Below, one piece after another: positions 44,745 to 53,174 of a stretch of 64,000 nt of DNA (positions within the stretch are counted from its first letter, which is position 1; every line of letters begins with the position of its first letter). The notes beneath the pieces are model-generated. The model was not told the origin of the DNA. It worked only from the letters and a program-made list of their open reading frames with translations, and did not search any database. The stretch spans positions 8,962-72,961 of the forward strand of contig JBKQPR010000191.1 in assembly GCA_052144935.1 (NCBI GenBank), written 5' to 3'. This DNA is from JOPF133 sp052144935. GTDB taxonomy: Bacteria > Acidobacteriota > Terriglobia > Bryobacterales > Bryobacteraceae. A program made the position numbers and the translations under genes.

Positions 44745-44829
44745 CCGAGATTCGTCTCGGCGCACGTGGCGCACTCAAGAAGAGGGTCGAGACGAATCTC
44801 GACCCGGCAGGCTGAAAGTCTGCGCCACG
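44745..44829. repeat. Dispersed palindromic repeat, family A copy 2 plus inverted half
   Basis: CCGAGATTCGTCTCGG at 44745-44760 is the reverse orientation of the core, and the full element (stem GGGTCGAGA/TCTCGACCC, then GGCAGGCTGAAAGTCTGCGC) is at 44784-44829. It separates the permease and oxidoreductase genes. Confidence 0.6.
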
Positions 44830-44846
44830 TCCAAATGCCCTGCGCC

Positions 44847-46238
44847 TCACACTACGTAGGGCTTCCGGTACACTTCCCGGGTGAGCAACTTGTTGGCTTC
44901 CGAATCGTTCGCGAATTTAGGCCCGGCTTCAATCGTCAACTTATGCCCCGAGCGATAACTGATGTTGGCCAGGTGGCATAGGCAGGCGCTCAGGTAAGCG
45001 TTTTCGATCCCGTCGTGCAGTTCCTTGTAATTGCGCGAGCGGCACGCGGAGAGGAAGTTCTGCATGTGCAGGACGGTGGGGTCGCCGATGCTGCGGTCGG
45101 GGCGCTCGTCCATAATGAGTTCGCTCGATTCGCCTTTGTAGGCCTGGAAACCGGCATCGCTCATGGCCGCCCAACCTTCGGTGCCGTAGAACAAATTGCC
45201 GACATCGACGTTGATCGGCGTGGGCGGAGTGGCCGGAGCCGCCGGTGCCGGAGTAGCGGCCGCATCGCCGGCCGCGCCACCGCGGCCGCGTCCCCGTCCG
45301 CCGCCGCCGCGGCGCAAAGGTGTGCCTTCGCCGTTGGTCAGCAGACCGCGCACTTCGAACATGATTTCCCGTCCGCCGCCGTAATCGTAAGTGGCCATCA
45401 GCGTGTTGGGCGTCTCCTGGTCGTCGTCGTACGCGTACTTGCCGCCCATGGCCACCGCCGCTTTGGGGAAATCGGGGTCGCCCAGGCCCCAGCGGCAGAG
45501 GCCGATTTCATGCACGCCCTGGTTGCCGATGTCGCCGTTGCCGGTGTCCCAGAACCAGTGCCAGTTGTACTTGAAGCGCAGCTCGTTGAACGGCCGCAGG
45601 GGCGCCGGTCCCAGGAACAGGTCCCAATTCACTCCCGCGGGCGTGGGGCTGTCGGGCTTGTGGCCGATCGATACGCGCCGCTTGAAGCACAGACCCTTGG
45701 CCAGGTAGACTTTGCCGATGAGCCCTCCGTGCAGCGCGTCCATGGCCTTGATCTTCATGGGATTGCTGCGATGCTGCGAACCGATCTGCAACATGCGATT
45801 GGTCTCGCGCGCGGTCTTGATCATCTGCTGGCCTTCGTGGATGTTGTAACAGGCCGGCTTCTCGCCGTAAACGTCCTTGCCGGCCTTCATCGCCCAAATC
45901 GCGGCCAGCGCGTGCCAGTGGTTGGGAGTGGCGATGGACACGGCCTCCACGGTGGATTCGGCGAACATCTGGCGCATGTCCTCGTACTCTTTGGCCTTTT
46001 CGCCTCCGTTTCTCTGCAAGCGGGCCTGCGCGGTTTCGCGCGCCGCCTGGTTGATGTCGCAAATGCCGACTACGCGGGCCTCGGGGACGCGGGTGGAGTA
46101 AATATCCAGGTGATTGGTGCCGCGGCCGCCGAGGCCGACGATGCCGACATTGATCTTATCGTTGGCGCCCCAGACGCGCGATGCGGCCACCGCCGTTGCG
46201 GCGCCGAGGAAGAACCTGCGGGAAGTGGGATGTGACAC
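44847..46238 (-). CDS. Tat-exported Gfo/Idh/MocA family oxidoreductase
   Basis: 463 residues. I chose GTG 46238 because AAGGAG lies 7 bases upstream and the twin-arginine leader (TSRRFFLGAATAVAASRVW) follows at once. The Rossmann motif is VGIVGLGGRGTNHLDIY, the EKP motif GKDVYGEKPACYN, and the C-terminal dehydrogenase domain has NWHWFWDTGNGDIGNQGVHE. A Gly/Arg/Ala/Pro-rich insert (GGGGRGRGRGGAAGDAAATP, around residue 320) interrupts it. Predicted to oxidise or dehydrate a sugar with tightly bound NAD(P) in the periplasm. Downstream member of the minus-strand sugar block. Confidence 0.88.
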   Translation of the reverse strand: MSHPTSRRFFLGAATAVAASRVWGANDKINVGIVGLGGRGTNHLDIYSTRVPEARVVGICDINQAARETAQARLQRNGGEKAKEYEDMRQMFAESTVEAVSIATPNHWHALAAIWAMKAGKDVYGEKPACYNIHEGQQMIKTARETNRMLQIGSQHRSNPMKIKAMDALHGGLIGKVYLAKGLCFKRRVSIGHKPDSPTPAGVNWDLFLGPAPLRPFNELRFKYNWHWFWDTGNGDIGNQGVHEIGLCRWGLGDPDFPKAAVAMGGKYAYDDDQETPNTLMATYDYGGGREIMFEVRGLLTNGEGTPLRRGGGGRGRGRGGAAGDAAATPAPAAPATPPTPINVDVGNLFYGTEGWAAMSDAGFQAYKGESSELIMDERPDRSIGDPTVLHMQNFLSACRSRNYKELHDGIENAYLSACLCHLANISYRSGHKLTIEAGPKFANDSEANKLLTREVYRKPYVV

Positions 46239-46669
46239 TGCGAATCTCCTTACCGCGCCCAATTATATCAGGACGCGCCAGCCCGCAAGCCCCGGGGTTG
46301 TCGAACTTGCGGAAAAACAGTCGAAAACTGACTGGCTTTCGTGCGACAAACGGCCAAAGGAGGCGCTGCCGCCGGCCGGTGGCGATCCGGACGCCGGCGC
46401 TGAGCGACGGCCCGCAAATGCCGGACACGGCCCTCGGGACGGGATGGCGCCGGGAACGCGCCCGTCATGGCCGGAAGCCCTGCCGGGACGACCGTGACGG
46501 TCAGCGGTTGGACGTCTGCGGGTCCGCGTGAGAACCACTCCCTCACAGGGCCCCCTCCGGGCCCGGCACCGATGACAGCCGGGCCAGGGGGCCGGGGCCC
46601 GGGAGGGCAATCCGCGGGTTTCGGAATAGCACCGAACTTGGCGGTCAGGAACGGATAGCCTTGAACGGG
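46239..46669. other. Gene-free GC-rich spacer in the sugar block
   Basis: I see no coding frame with plausible composition. The half near 46555-46615 has strong inverted-repeat character (CCCTCCGGGCCCGG versus CCGGGGCCCGGGAGGG) just past the end of the RraA-like gene and may terminate its transcript. Confidence 0.5.
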
Positions 46670-47722
46670 CTATTTCGGGTTGTTTTTGCGGATTTCCTCC
46701 AGGCGCTTCGCGAGATACTCCTGGTATTCCTTGATCAATGCCGGGTCGTGTGGGCTGCCGTAGATATCCGTGGATTTGTACTTGCCTTCGTCGAACTTCT
46801 TCTTGGTCCACTCGTCGTGAATGTGGGTGGTGTCGGCCCGGTCCACGATGCCCTCGATCAACTGCGGCGGAACGAAGGTGACACCCTCGGGATCGCCGAT
46901 CACCACGTCGCCGGGCATGACGGTGACGTTGCCGATGCGAATCGGAACGTTCCACGCGGCCACCGAGGCGCCCCCGATGGCGCTCGGATGCACGCTGCGG
47001 AAATAAGCCGGCATGTCGATCTCCATGAGTCCTTCCAGGTCGCGCACGGAGCCATCCACCACCAGGCCGCCGCTCTTGGTGGCCCGCATGATGTAGTGGA
47101 AGAGATTGTCGCCGACAATGGTGCCGCCTTCTTTCTTTCCGTAGAGGTCCACCACCAGGACGTCGCCGGGCTGCAACATGTCGATGACGGTCTGGTTGAA
47201 CAGGCGGCCGGCGCCTTGCTCGCGGGCCTTGGCGCTCACCACGGCGTCCAGGTCGGGGCGCGCCGGCATGAAAGCCATGGTGAGGGCGCGGCCCACCATT
47301 TTCTTATTGGGATGGAGAACCTGCCAGCCGTCGGTGTACTGGCTGTAGGGACTGCCGCCGCCGCGGCCGCCGGCGCCAACGATGCCGCCATCTGCGCCAC
47401 CGGCGCCGCCCGCACCGCCGGCTCCTCCGCCTCTACCGCCGGCTGCTCCGCCGCCTCTACCACCACCACCGCCGCCGCCGCCGGAGTTCCAGTTGATGGT
47501 GATCTCTTCACTGGAAAGGCCGCGCGCCCGTTGGAGCAGGCCGTCGGAAACCTTGGGCCGCCCGTCGGGGAAGCGTTCCCCGGTCCAGGTGGGGGTGTAT
47601 GCGATCATCTGCTCGCGGGTCCAGGTCCACAACTGCGCGTGGGCGGGCGCAGGCGCCAGGATGGGCAGAGTCCAGGCGCCCAGGGCGAGCGCCAGGTAAC
47701 CGCAGTCTCGGATGCGAATCAT
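46670..47722 (-). CDS. Secreted RraA-like (demethylmenaquinone methyltransferase-fold) protein with Gly-rich insert
   Basis: 350 residues; RraA proteins are usually ~160-240. Signal sequence LALALGAWTLPILAPAPAHA. The core contains PKVSDGLLQRARGLSSEEIT, then a ~45-residue glycine-rich stretch (about residues 80-125), then VGRALTMAFMP, LQPGDVLVVDLYGKKEGGTI, VGDNLFHYIMRATKSGGLVV, DGSVRDLEGL and VMPGDVVIGDPEGVTFVPPQ. GD and DG.VRD motifs are those of the 4-hydroxy-4-methyl-2-oxoglutarate/oxaloacetate aldolase family, suggesting a keto-acid lyase. Export of such a protein is unusual. It starts 21 bp after the racemase-like gene. Confidence 0.82.
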   Translation of the reverse strand: MIRIRDCGYLALALGAWTLPILAPAPAHAQLWTWTREQMIAYTPTWTGERFPDGRPKVSDGLLQRARGLSSEEITINWNSGGGGGGGGRGGGAAGGRGGGAGGAGGAGGADGGIVGAGGRGGGSPYSQYTDGWQVLHPNKKMVGRALTMAFMPARPDLDAVVSAKAREQGAGRLFNQTVIDMLQPGDVLVVDLYGKKEGGTIVGDNLFHYIMRATKSGGLVVDGSVRDLEGLMEIDMPAYFRSVHPSAIGGASVAAWNVPIRIGNVTVMPGDVVIGDPEGVTFVPPQLIEGIVDRADTTHIHDEWTKKKFDEGKYKSTDIYGSPHDPALIKEYQEYLAKRLEEIRKNNPK

Positions 47723-47743
47723 AGTCAGTATTCTCCTTGCGGG

Positions 47744-49150
47744 TCAGCCGCGGCGGGCCGCTTCTTCTTTTTCTTTCCGGATCATGCTCCAGAGGTGGTC
47801 GCCGGAGCGCTCGTGGTCCCATTCCGGGGTGGGCGCGAAAAATTTGGCATTGGGCGCCAGGTGCTTCTGGACCACGTCCTCGTTTAGGGTGATGCCGAGA
47901 CCGGGCTTGTCCGGGACCTTGATGAAGCCCTTGTTGATGATGGGTTTTTCGATGCCATCCACCATGTCGCCCCACCACGGAACATCCAGCGAGTGGTTTT
48001 CGCAGGCCAGGAAATTTTCCGTGGCGGCGGCGCAGTGCACGCTGGCCAGGGCGCCGATGGGAGTGCCGGCGTAGTGCATGGCCATGGGCACGCCCAACTC
48101 CATGGCGGCCTCGCCGATCTTGTGAGTCTCCAGGATTCCGCCGGAAGTGGAAATGTCCGGATGGATTTTGCTGACGGCGTGCCTCTCGCACAACTTGATG
48201 AAGTCTTCCTTCAGGTAGATATCCTCGCCGGTCAGGATGGGGGTGGGGCTTTCGGCGGTGATGTGCGCCAGCATGTCGGTGTACTGCCACGGAATCACAT
48301 CCTCCATCCAGGAAAGGTTGTACTTCTCGTAAGCCTTTCCCAGCCGGATGATGGAGTTCACGCCGAGGTGGCCGAGGTGGTCCATGGAAAGGGGAATTTC
48401 CATGCCGACGGCCTCGCGGATTGCCGCCACATACGTGCAGAGCATTTCGATTCCCTTGTCGGTCACTTCCGTGGCGACAAATGGATGCGGCAGCACTCTG
48501 CGCTCCCAGGCGGTCTGCTCCGAAGGCCGGGTCACCGTCCCGGGGGTCCGCGCGACAAACTCAATTCCCAGGTCCATCTTCAGCCACGTCAGCCCCATCA
48601 CTTCCTTGCGCTCTTTCATGCGCTGCGCATAGACCTTGGGGTCGTCCGATTCGGTGGTGTCGGCGTAGATTCTGACGCGGTCGCGGAACTTGCCGCCCAG
48701 CATCTGGTAAATGGGCACGTTGTACACCTTGCCGGCGATGTCCCAGAGGGCCTCTTCCACGGCTACCACGCCGCCCGCCTGCCGTCCATGGAAGCCGAAC
48801 TGTTTGATCTTCTGGAAGAGATAGGTGATGTTGAGCGGGTTCTCATTCAACAGGCGGCTCTTCAGGAACAGCGCGTAGGTGGCGCTGGCGCCGTCGCGGA
48901 CTTCGCCCAGTCCGTAGACGCCCTGGTTGGTGTCGATGCGGATGAGGGGGCAGGGGCTGGGTCCGGGTTTCGTCACAACGGCCACGCGAAGATCGGTGAC
49001 CTTGAGCGCGGAGGGGCTCGAGTTGGTGTTGACATTCCGTTGTGCCGGCTGTTCGGCCGCGGCTTCCCGCGACAAGAGCGCACCGCCCATGATCCCGGCG
49101 GAGGTCTTAAACAGATCCCGCCGCCCTATTTTGCCCTTGCGTTTCAACAT
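47744..49150 (-). CDS. Tat-exported enolase-superfamily (mandelate racemase / muconate lactonizing type) enzyme (1)
   Basis: 468 residues from the ATG at 49150, preceded by GAGGAGAAAAC. Leader KIGRRDLFKTSAGIMGGALL is twin-arginine-like. The capping domain ends AVEEALWDIAGKVYNVPIYQ; barrel residues are Lys in LTWLKMDLGIEF, metal ligands in PLSMDHLGHLG, SWMEDVIPW and LTGEDIYL, and the catalytic His in MAMHYAGTPIGA. This fits the acid-sugar dehydratases. The order TonB receptor - this gene - RraA-like suggests uptake, dehydration and aldol cleavage of a sugar acid. Confidence 0.88.
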   Translation of the reverse strand: MLKRKGKIGRRDLFKTSAGIMGGALLSREAAAEQPAQRNVNTNSSPSALKVTDLRVAVVTKPGPSPCPLIRIDTNQGVYGLGEVRDGASATYALFLKSRLLNENPLNITYLFQKIKQFGFHGRQAGGVVAVEEALWDIAGKVYNVPIYQMLGGKFRDRVRIYADTTESDDPKVYAQRMKERKEVMGLTWLKMDLGIEFVARTPGTVTRPSEQTAWERRVLPHPFVATEVTDKGIEMLCTYVAAIREAVGMEIPLSMDHLGHLGVNSIIRLGKAYEKYNLSWMEDVIPWQYTDMLAHITAESPTPILTGEDIYLKEDFIKLCERHAVSKIHPDISTSGGILETHKIGEAAMELGVPMAMHYAGTPIGALASVHCAAATENFLACENHSLDVPWWGDMVDGIEKPIINKGFIKVPDKPGLGITLNEDVVQKHLAPNAKFFAPTPEWDHERSGDHLWSMIRKEKEEAARRG

Positions 49151-49228
49151 TACCGTTTTCTCCTCTCTGACTGCTTTCTGCGCCTTGAGTTCCGGGTGGG
49201 CCGGGCATGGCCGGCCCACCCGGAAGAA

Positions 49229-52200
49229 CTACCAGTAAAACTTCGCCGAGACCTGCATGCGGCGGGCGGAATTCGACTGCGAGCGCCACAGGCCGAAATT
49301 GGCGTTCTGCAGCGAGGTGCCGCCGCTCAAGGGGCCAAACTGGGTCCGGTTCAAGTAATTGAACGACTCAAACCGGATGTCCAGGTGCTTTGCCTCGCTG
49401 AACCTGATGGTGCGGTTGAGCGAGGCGTTTTCGTTGAAGCCCGGGAAATAGCGGAGCTTCGGGTTGTACCGCGTAAGGGTGCCTAGCGACGTGGTGGGTT
49501 GCGTGCCGAAAAACGAAACCGGCTGGAAAAAGCTGTCCACCGCGGGGTCGAATTTTCCGCTGTAGGTGCTGCCCCAGCCATTGTAAGTACTCACCGTGGG
49601 CCGGTTTCCTCCGTTGAAAATGGGGAAGCTGACGGTGGTTCCCAGGCCCATGGGGGTCCCGCTGGAATACCCCTGGCTTCCGGCGAAACGCCAGTCGCCG
49701 AAGATGGCGGAAGCTACGCTCTTGTGGCTCAGGAAATGCCTTCCATGCCCGAAGGGCAGCTCGTACACGTAGTTGATCTTCACCACGTGCGTCTGGTCGA
49801 AGGATGCAATCGACTTCTCCAGCCTGAGGTCGGCTTGGTTTTCCGTGCCGCTGTTGCCGTCCGAGTCGGTCAGCAGCTTCGAAAGCACGTAGGAGGCCTG
49901 CACGGTCAGGCCCGAGGAATACCGCTTGGCGACCTTCACCTGCATGGCATTATAGGTGGAGTGGCCGATCTTGTCGCCTTGGCCATTTAGGGTATCGACG
50001 GCCGAATACTGCGGGTAGGGACGCAGCGATTGCCCCACGGTCGCCCCGGTGCCCCACAGCGCGTTGAACCCCGACCACGGCGGGGTAATTCCGGCGGCAT
50101 TCGCAGCGGCTGAACCCACCAGTGAGTTCAATAGGGTTTTTCCCGACGAGGTGAACGGGTTGAGGTTTGCCGGTAGAGTCGCCAGATTGAGTTGGTTATA
50201 GTACAGCAGATTGGACTGGATTTTGGCTGCCATGGTCGCCACGTAGCCCACCTCCACCATCGTGTTGTTGGTCAACGCGCGCTCGATATTGAAGGAGTAG
50301 TTGAGCTCATCGGATGGCGTCGAGGACGCTTTCCCGTTGTAATAAGGGACGTTGGAGCCGTTGCCCACCGAGGGGTCGATATCCGGCACCTGGGCCCACG
50401 CCGGCGCTCCGTTTTGCAACACCCAAAGCGGGTTCAGACCCTGGCTTTGGTCGTTCACCGTGATTCGCTGCACGATTCCCAGGTTGTGCGAGGAGCTGCC
50501 TTCGTAGGTGAGTGGCCCGAAGCTGCGGCTGGCGCCTCCGCGTATGGTGGTCTTGTTATTCAGGGAGTAAGCGAAGCCCAGCCGCGGTCCCCAGCCGTTC
50601 CAGCCAGCGGTCAGACTGTCTTTGTTGATCCTGCCCGTACCGAATCCGTCGAAAATCAGCGCACCCGGAAGCCCGCCGGCGCCGGGGTTCGGCAAGGTCG
50701 GGTCGAAATCGCTGGCATCGTAGTTCCCTATCAGTAGCGGCCGGGCCAGTGAAAAGCGCATCCCGAGATTCAGGGTAAAGCGCTGGGATACACGCCAGTC
50801 GTCCTGAAAATACGCCTCGTGAGTACGAAACTCGGTGGCGAGGTACCGCGGCGTGTCGAGGGAATAGCCAGATACCTGTCCCAGCAGGAAGGAGGCAAAC
50901 GCGCTCCCGCCGCCGGTGGCCTGGCTGGTGACCAGCGGGACGCCTGTATTCAAGTCCTGGAAGGTCACATTCCCCGAGATGTTCTGCAATCCGAAACCGT
51001 TGTAGTGGGTGTTGTTGTAGAAGTAGCCCCACTTCATGGTATGGCTGCCCTTGACCTTGGTCATGTCGTCGTGGAGTTCCACCACGATGTTGTCCGAACC
51101 GTTGGGAGCGGCCACGCCCCAGGCGGTAAATTCGCTGTTCGTAAAAGCGATCTGCGGAAAGTCGTCGTTGCAGTCGGGATAATTCGGTATGCAGATCTTG
51201 CTCTTCCAACCCGACGATATGGTGGGAAGTCCCTGGGCTTGCGGCGCGCCGCTGTAAGTATCGAACGCGCCGTGGTTCTGCTCCCAGTTGTTGCCGCCCG
51301 CGTAGAAGCGGTTCAGCAAAGTCGGGGTGAGGGTATAGTCGTAACTCAGGCGATACACGTCGGACCTGTTATAGCCGGGGTTGCCGGCCAGGGGATCGGG
51401 AAGGCCCGGAGCTCCGGTGGGGCCGTACAGGTCGTGCTCCCTGGTGCGCTCGAAAAAGAACGAGAGCCGCTGTTTTTGGGTGAGTACCTGGTCGCCCTTG
51501 ACGCTGTACTTGTTGTTCGGCGATATGCTGCTGCCGGCCGAAACATAGTTGTTGCGTACGTACGACGAGGTGCCGGGCGTCGCCGCAACGTTGGGCGCCA
51601 GCAACGGCTTCACGTAATTGATGATCTCCTGCGAGATCGGGTCGATCCGCGATTGCGGAATCTGGTTATTCGGAAACGGGGTCCTGACATACGAGCCGTT
51701 CACCAGCGTGGTGGTGGCCGGATCGTAGATCTGGTACATTACGCCGCTGCCGTTGACATAGTTGTGCAGGTCGCCGGTGTAGAATTCCGGCGGTGGAACG
51801 CTGTAGGGAGTCACGGAAGCTCCCGCGCGGTTGCGAAAACCCTCGTAGGAGAAGAACCAGAAAGTCTTGTTTTTGCCGCTGTACACCTTGGGAATCAACA
51901 CCGGCCCCCCCGCCGTGACGCCGAAATCGTTCTGCTTGTAGATCGGCTTGGTGGCGCCGAAGAAGCCTTTGGCGTCCAGATCCTGGTTGCGCAGGAACTC
52001 ATAGGCGTCCCCGTGAAAACCGTTGGAGCCGGACTTGGAAACGAAACTCATAGTGCCGCCGGATGCATGGCCCAAATCGGCCTTGAAGCCGCCGGAGGTC
52101 ACGGTGAATTCCGTCAGCGCGTCTACCGAGGGGGTGTTGATCTGCGTCCAGGTGACCCCGTTGGAATCCAACTGGCCGGCGGTAGTCACGGTAGAGCCGT

Positions 52201-52753
52201 CGAGCGTCATGCCATAGGCGCCGCCCTTCCCGCCTCCTACCCGGAATTGGCCGGTGGAGCTCACTTCCGCCGTGGCGGCCGACAGGTCGAAGGGGCTGCG
52301 CACCGCCCCGTTCACCGCCACCGGCAGCTCGTCCACCATTCTGTTGGACATCTCCGTGGCCACGCGGGCCGACTCGGTCTGCAACACCTGTGCGTTGGCG
52401 TTAATCTCAATGGTCTGCTGTGAGGTGCCCACCTCCAGGGCAACATCCAACTCGACCGTGGATCCGGGAGCTACGACTACGTTATCTGCAATGTAGATCT
52501 TGAATCCGGTGTTTTCGACCCGGATCCGGTAAGTGCCCACCGGCAGCGACGGCACGGTGAAATCTCCCGCTGTAGTCGTCTTCGACGTGTAGCGGGCGTT
52601 GGTAGCGGTTTGTGTTGCGGTGACTTGCGCGCCGGGCACCATCGCCCCGCTCGCATCTTTAACGGTGCCGGTAATGACACCACGATCGGTCTGCGCCAGA
52701 AGGCTGGCGGCGGCTGAAATGCATAACACACAAAGTCGGATTCTGTTTCCCAT
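49229..52753 (-). CDS. TonB-dependent receptor-like outer-membrane protein with carboxypeptidase-regulatory domain (1)
   Basis: 1174 residues. GGAGG 8 bases upstream fixes the ATG at 52753. Signal peptide MGNRIRLCVLCISAAASLLA, then a carboxypeptidase-regulatory-like domain (GVITGTVKDASGAMVPGAQV), a plug region (MVDELPVAVNGAVRSPFDLS; TPSVDALTEFTVTSGGFKAD; GGTMSFVSKSGSNGFHGDAY) and a long beta-barrel ending in an aromatic residue (RMQVSAKFYW). This Oar/SusC-like architecture is greatly expanded in Acidobacteriota and imports large ligands such as oligosaccharides. It heads the minus-strand sugar-acid block, 78 bp from the racemase-like gene. Confidence 0.92.
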   Translation of the reverse strand: MGNRIRLCVLCISAAASLLAQTDRGVITGTVKDASGAMVPGAQVTATQTATNARYTSKTTTAGDFTVPSLPVGTYRIRVENTGFKIYIADNVVVAPGSTVELDVALEVGTSQQTIEINANAQVLQTESARVATEMSNRMVDELPVAVNGAVRSPFDLSAATAEVSSTGQFRVGGGKGGAYGMTLDGSTVTTAGQLDSNGVTWTQINTPSVDALTEFTVTSGGFKADLGHASGGTMSFVSKSGSNGFHGDAYEFLRNQDLDAKGFFGATKPIYKQNDFGVTAGGPVLIPKVYSGKNKTFWFFSYEGFRNRAGASVTPYSVPPPEFYTGDLHNYVNGSGVMYQIYDPATTTLVNGSYVRTPFPNNQIPQSRIDPISQEIINYVKPLLAPNVAATPGTSSYVRNNYVSAGSSISPNNKYSVKGDQVLTQKQRLSFFFERTREHDLYGPTGAPGLPDPLAGNPGYNRSDVYRLSYDYTLTPTLLNRFYAGGNNWEQNHGAFDTYSGAPQAQGLPTISSGWKSKICIPNYPDCNDDFPQIAFTNSEFTAWGVAAPNGSDNIVVELHDDMTKVKGSHTMKWGYFYNNTHYNGFGLQNISGNVTFQDLNTGVPLVTSQATGGGSAFASFLLGQVSGYSLDTPRYLATEFRTHEAYFQDDWRVSQRFTLNLGMRFSLARPLLIGNYDASDFDPTLPNPGAGGLPGALIFDGFGTGRINKDSLTAGWNGWGPRLGFAYSLNNKTTIRGGASRSFGPLTYEGSSSHNLGIVQRITVNDQSQGLNPLWVLQNGAPAWAQVPDIDPSVGNGSNVPYYNGKASSTPSDELNYSFNIERALTNNTMVEVGYVATMAAKIQSNLLYYNQLNLATLPANLNPFTSSGKTLLNSLVGSAAANAAGITPPWSGFNALWGTGATVGQSLRPYPQYSAVDTLNGQGDKIGHSTYNAMQVKVAKRYSSGLTVQASYVLSKLLTDSDGNSGTENQADLRLEKSIASFDQTHVVKINYVYELPFGHGRHFLSHKSVASAIFGDWRFAGSQGYSSGTPMGLGTTVSFPIFNGGNRPTVSTYNGWGSTYSGKFDPAVDSFFQPVSFFGTQPTTSLGTLTRYNPKLRYFPGFNENASLNRTIRFSEAKHLDIRFESFNYLNRTQFGPLSGGTSLQNANFGLWRSQSNSARRMQVSAKFYW

Positions 52754-52816
52754 GGAATTCCTCCCGATCAATCAACATGGAGACCCGGATATCTGAAAAG
52801 CGAGACACTCGACACG

Positions 52817-53023
52817 CTATATCAGGGAAAGGCCGGTGTCAAGCGGGGGGCCCAAAATGTAAACTTTTGTGACCCTACCCAAGCGGGGGCCGGAGGGCCG
52901 GCGGAGGGGCGGGTCCCCGCCCTTGGGGAACTTGGCCCGGATGATGCGGATGATCGTACCGGCTCCGGCGATCTGCCCGGAGATTCCCTCGATAGACAAG
53001 CCGGATTGCCGCAACCCCAGCAC
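52817..53023 (-). pseudogene. Possible transposase HTH fragment
   Basis: LGLRQSGLSIEGISGQIAGA, then GTIIRIIRAKFPKGGD and RLGRVTKVYILGPP. The first part looks like the helix-turn-helix at the start of a DDE transposase (LRxxGLSIxEIxxxLAGxG). It lies between the divergent TonB and TPR genes; no catalytic domain follows. Low certainty. Confidence 0.3.
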
Positions 53024-53174
53024 CGCGCCCCGCGATCGGCGGAACGGCCGGGAACATCTTCCGATAAGAGTTATACTGGCACCTCAAGTGGGGAAGATCG
53101 ACAAGCGGCGGAGGCCACGCCTAGCGTCACAGCCGGCCGTCACCGAAGGCTTCGTTGCCGGCGGAACGGGCCGG

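Noticed and set aside
46467..46658. Small plus-strand frame in the spacer of the sugar block
   Set aside because: Pro/Gly-rich reading of GC palindromes without start signals or homology.
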